Assembly (NCBI GenBank): GCA_021613535.1
Contig: CP075495.1
Span: forward strand, 10,664,001-10,728,000
Length of the DNA: 64,000 nucleotides
Origin: Adineta vaga
Lineage: Eukaryota > Rotifera
Direction: 5' to 3'
A program made the translations under genes and the position numbers. The notes beneath the pieces are model-generated. The model did no database searches. It worked only from the letters and a program-made list of their open reading frames with translations, and was not told where the DNA came from. Numbering within the stretch: the stretch's first letter is position 1; the number at the start of each line of letters is the position of its first letter. Positions 62,080 through 64,000 of this stretch are shown piece after piece.

Positions 62080-64000
62080 TTAAATAAGGTTATGGTTAAC
62101 ATTGCGATATTTTAATATATGTTGATAATTCCATTCGTCTATAACAAAAAGTAAAATAGTATCATATTAATTAGAATAGCAATCTTTTTACCATATGCTC
62201 GACAACTTCCCATATCATATTCATCACATGATACTTGTGCTTGACCCGATTTTCGTTCGGGTAGATCAGGTTCTGGTGGGCGTTTACCAAGTGAATAGAA
62301 ATTTTCATAATAATACCTATTCCAAACAGAAAAAAAAACAAGCTGATCGTATTTTAATAGGTCTTCTCAATAGAAAAATTTACCATCGCTGTAAAACAAA
62401 TTTTCCTTCTTCATCGCCAACGATATTAGCCGAATGAAGACTTGTCTCTTCACATTCACCTTTTTCATTCATATTATTCCAAACAATAACTCGACCTTCT
62501 TTTGGTTTTATTTTAATTTCCAATTCTTCAAAAAATAAAGACTTATAAATTTCAATTTTACAATAAAAACAAACATTTTTTACCAGGAAATTCTGTTTCA
62601 CCACCTTCCATAACTGTATTCAAATAAGCTAAAAATGTTGCATAACGATCTTGTTTTGAACCATTTACTGTACAATCATGATGTGCCTTATAACCTAGGA
62701 AAGAAAATTGTATGAACAGATATTTATGAATATTCTTACCAACACCTTTATCTGTTGATGTTATTTGAAATTTTCCACCATGACTTGATTGTAATCCAGT
62801 ACCATCTTCGATACGTTGTGATAACAATGTTGAAAATGGACTTTCACCAAGATAAAATGCAGTTGAATAAGACCATTTTAATCCCCATTCTTTCAACATT
62901 GATGAAAATGTTTCATTGATACATGTAGTACCTAAGTATAACGAGAAAATCATTGCAATACTGTGAGAGAAGGCCAGCATCTCACCTTTTGTAAAATCAT
63001 TAGGTGTTACATGAATATCTGTATCTGGTTTTAAATCTTTTAGATGTTTTCGTAAAGTTTGAATACTATTAAAACATATGATTGGATCAATTTCTTTCAT
63101 TTTTTTCACATGTTCTTTATGTACTTTAATTAAATTAATACATTCATCATGTGAAAGAAATTCTTCAAATAACCAATGTCTAAAAAGAGCGATAAACAAT
63201 GATTAAAAGTATTGATTAATTGCAATAATCTTAATGAGCAACGAGCAGCTTGTCTAAGACACTTTAGAAATAATCTTTACTTGACACTACTAGTGTGCTC
63301 TTTACCAGCACGAACAGCAATAGGTGGTACACGACGATGACCACCATTCGATTTTGGTATAGGTATCCATAATTTTTTCGTTTTTATCATGTCTGATAAT
63401 GTGAAGAAAGAATGAGAGAGAAAGAAAGATATTCAATGTTTCTTTATATGTTTAGAGAAAATCTTAGAACGGTAATGAACATACTTATTTTTGTTGATTT
63501 GAAATTTTTGACTGCATCTGGTATTTCTTTATTTCGACCAGTTACATCGATAATTTCTGGTTGTTGACTCGCTTTTTCTAATTTGACACGTTCGGATCCT
63601 TCTTCTGATTTTTCAGATTTCTTTTGAGTCTTTGGTTTCGATTCTTTCGGTTTTTCTGTTACTGGAGGTTTCACTGTTGTTGATTCAGGAACTTTTATAG
63701 TTAATGGTTCATCTTTTAAATAAATTGGTTCTTCATCAACAGTAGGATCATTTTTTACCGTTGTAGCTTTAACAGTCGTCGTTAGCGTAGTTTTTAGTTC
63801 TTCAATAATTATTTCTGGAACGGCTGTCGTTGTTGTTGGTAATGGAGATACTGTAGTCGTTTGTTCGATGGGAGCAACATATGGTGTTTGTTGATTAAAT
63901 AGTGGTGTAATTTGTACACCAATATTTGAATAAAACAAGAGAACTAATGGCTGTAATGAAACAGCAATAACTCCACCAGCGATAGCAACAAGTAATAAAG
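62080..64000 (-). CDS. Membrane-anchored prolyl 4-hydroxylase-like 2-oxoglutarate/Fe(II) dioxygenase (5' end outside window)
   Basis: The start lies beyond 64000. Reading inward: a hydrophobic anchor (LLLVAIAGGVIAVSLQPLVLLF), a Thr/Pro/Lys-rich stalk of about 140 residues, then a P4H-type domain (FRHWLFEEFLSHDECINLI). The double-stranded beta-helix core shows the HxD iron motif in YKAHHDCT, then RYATFLAYLNTVMEGGETEFP, RVIVWNNMN, the distal His in TSLHSANIV and a 2-oxoglutarate-binding basic residue in GKFVLQRWYYENF. The C-terminus has paired Cys residues (VSCDEYDMGSCRAYDEWNYQ). Such enzymes hydroxylate prolines of collagen-like or other secretory substrates in the ER; the substrate here is unknown. 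Several exons with 50-80-bp introns; the stop is TAA at 62082-62080. Confidence 0.85.

Overview
The window looks like nuclear DNA from a compact, AT-rich invertebrate genome. A bdelloid rotifer (an Adineta- or Rotaria-type genome) is my best guess. Genes are closely packed on both strands, and most introns are 50-65 bp with GT...AG ends. The conserved proteins are clearly animal (axonemal dynein, INTS1, NRBP, ARPC4, an alternative oxidase), mixed with small families I cannot name. The taxon is inferred from gene architecture and protein style. No rRNA, tRNA, spliced-leader gene, telomeric repeat or CRISPR array was recognised.

Layout. 1-216: C-terminal tail of an axonemal dynein heavy chain (+). 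552-2103: ATP-grasp-like gene (-) with an apparent frameshift. 2816-4002: SLC35E3-like transporter (+), convergent with LSM6 (-, 4148-4441), which lies just downstream of NOP56 (-, 4584-6609). NOP56 is divergent from ARPC4 (+, 7554-8310). Then come a CYB561D2-like cytochrome b561 (+, 8500-9289) and alternative oxidase AOX (+, 9555-10769). 11982-12924: laminin-G protein fragment (-). 15979-19378: C1orf87-like EF-hand protein (-), with an 83-residue gene upstream (19828-20287). 21280-21768: small membrane protein (+). 21929-23815: PSMC3 proteasome ATPase (-). 24186-32407: INTS1 (-), seven exons that close in frame at 2566 codons. 33048-41882: tandem array of three type II membrane proteins resembling GT-A glycosyltransferases (-), the third one frameshifted. 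43291-44519: decayed foldback transposon. 45047-45589: intronless dual-specificity phosphatase (+). 46109-49759 (possibly to 51377): NRBP pseudokinase (-). 52911-53192: secreted cysteine-rich prepropeptide (-). 55020-61071: large secreted mesothelin/stereocilin/otoancorin-like protein (-). 62080-64000: 3' part of a membrane-anchored prolyl-4-hydroxylase-like dioxygenase (-), running off the window.

The genes form no single pathway. Most are housekeeping functions: RNA processing (LSM6, NOP56, INTS1), actin nucleation (ARPC4), proteolysis (PSMC3), transport (SLC35E3) and redox (CYB561, AOX). The more lineage-specific content is the glycosyltransferase-like array, the cysteine-rich peptide, the mesothelin-like protein and the foldback element.

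Splice models were built by hand. Those with exact exon coordinates were checked for reading-frame closure: SLC35E3, LSM6, NOP56, ARPC4, CYB561, AOX, the LamG fragment, the C1orf87-like gene, the 124-aa protein, PSMC3, INTS1 and the first two array genes.
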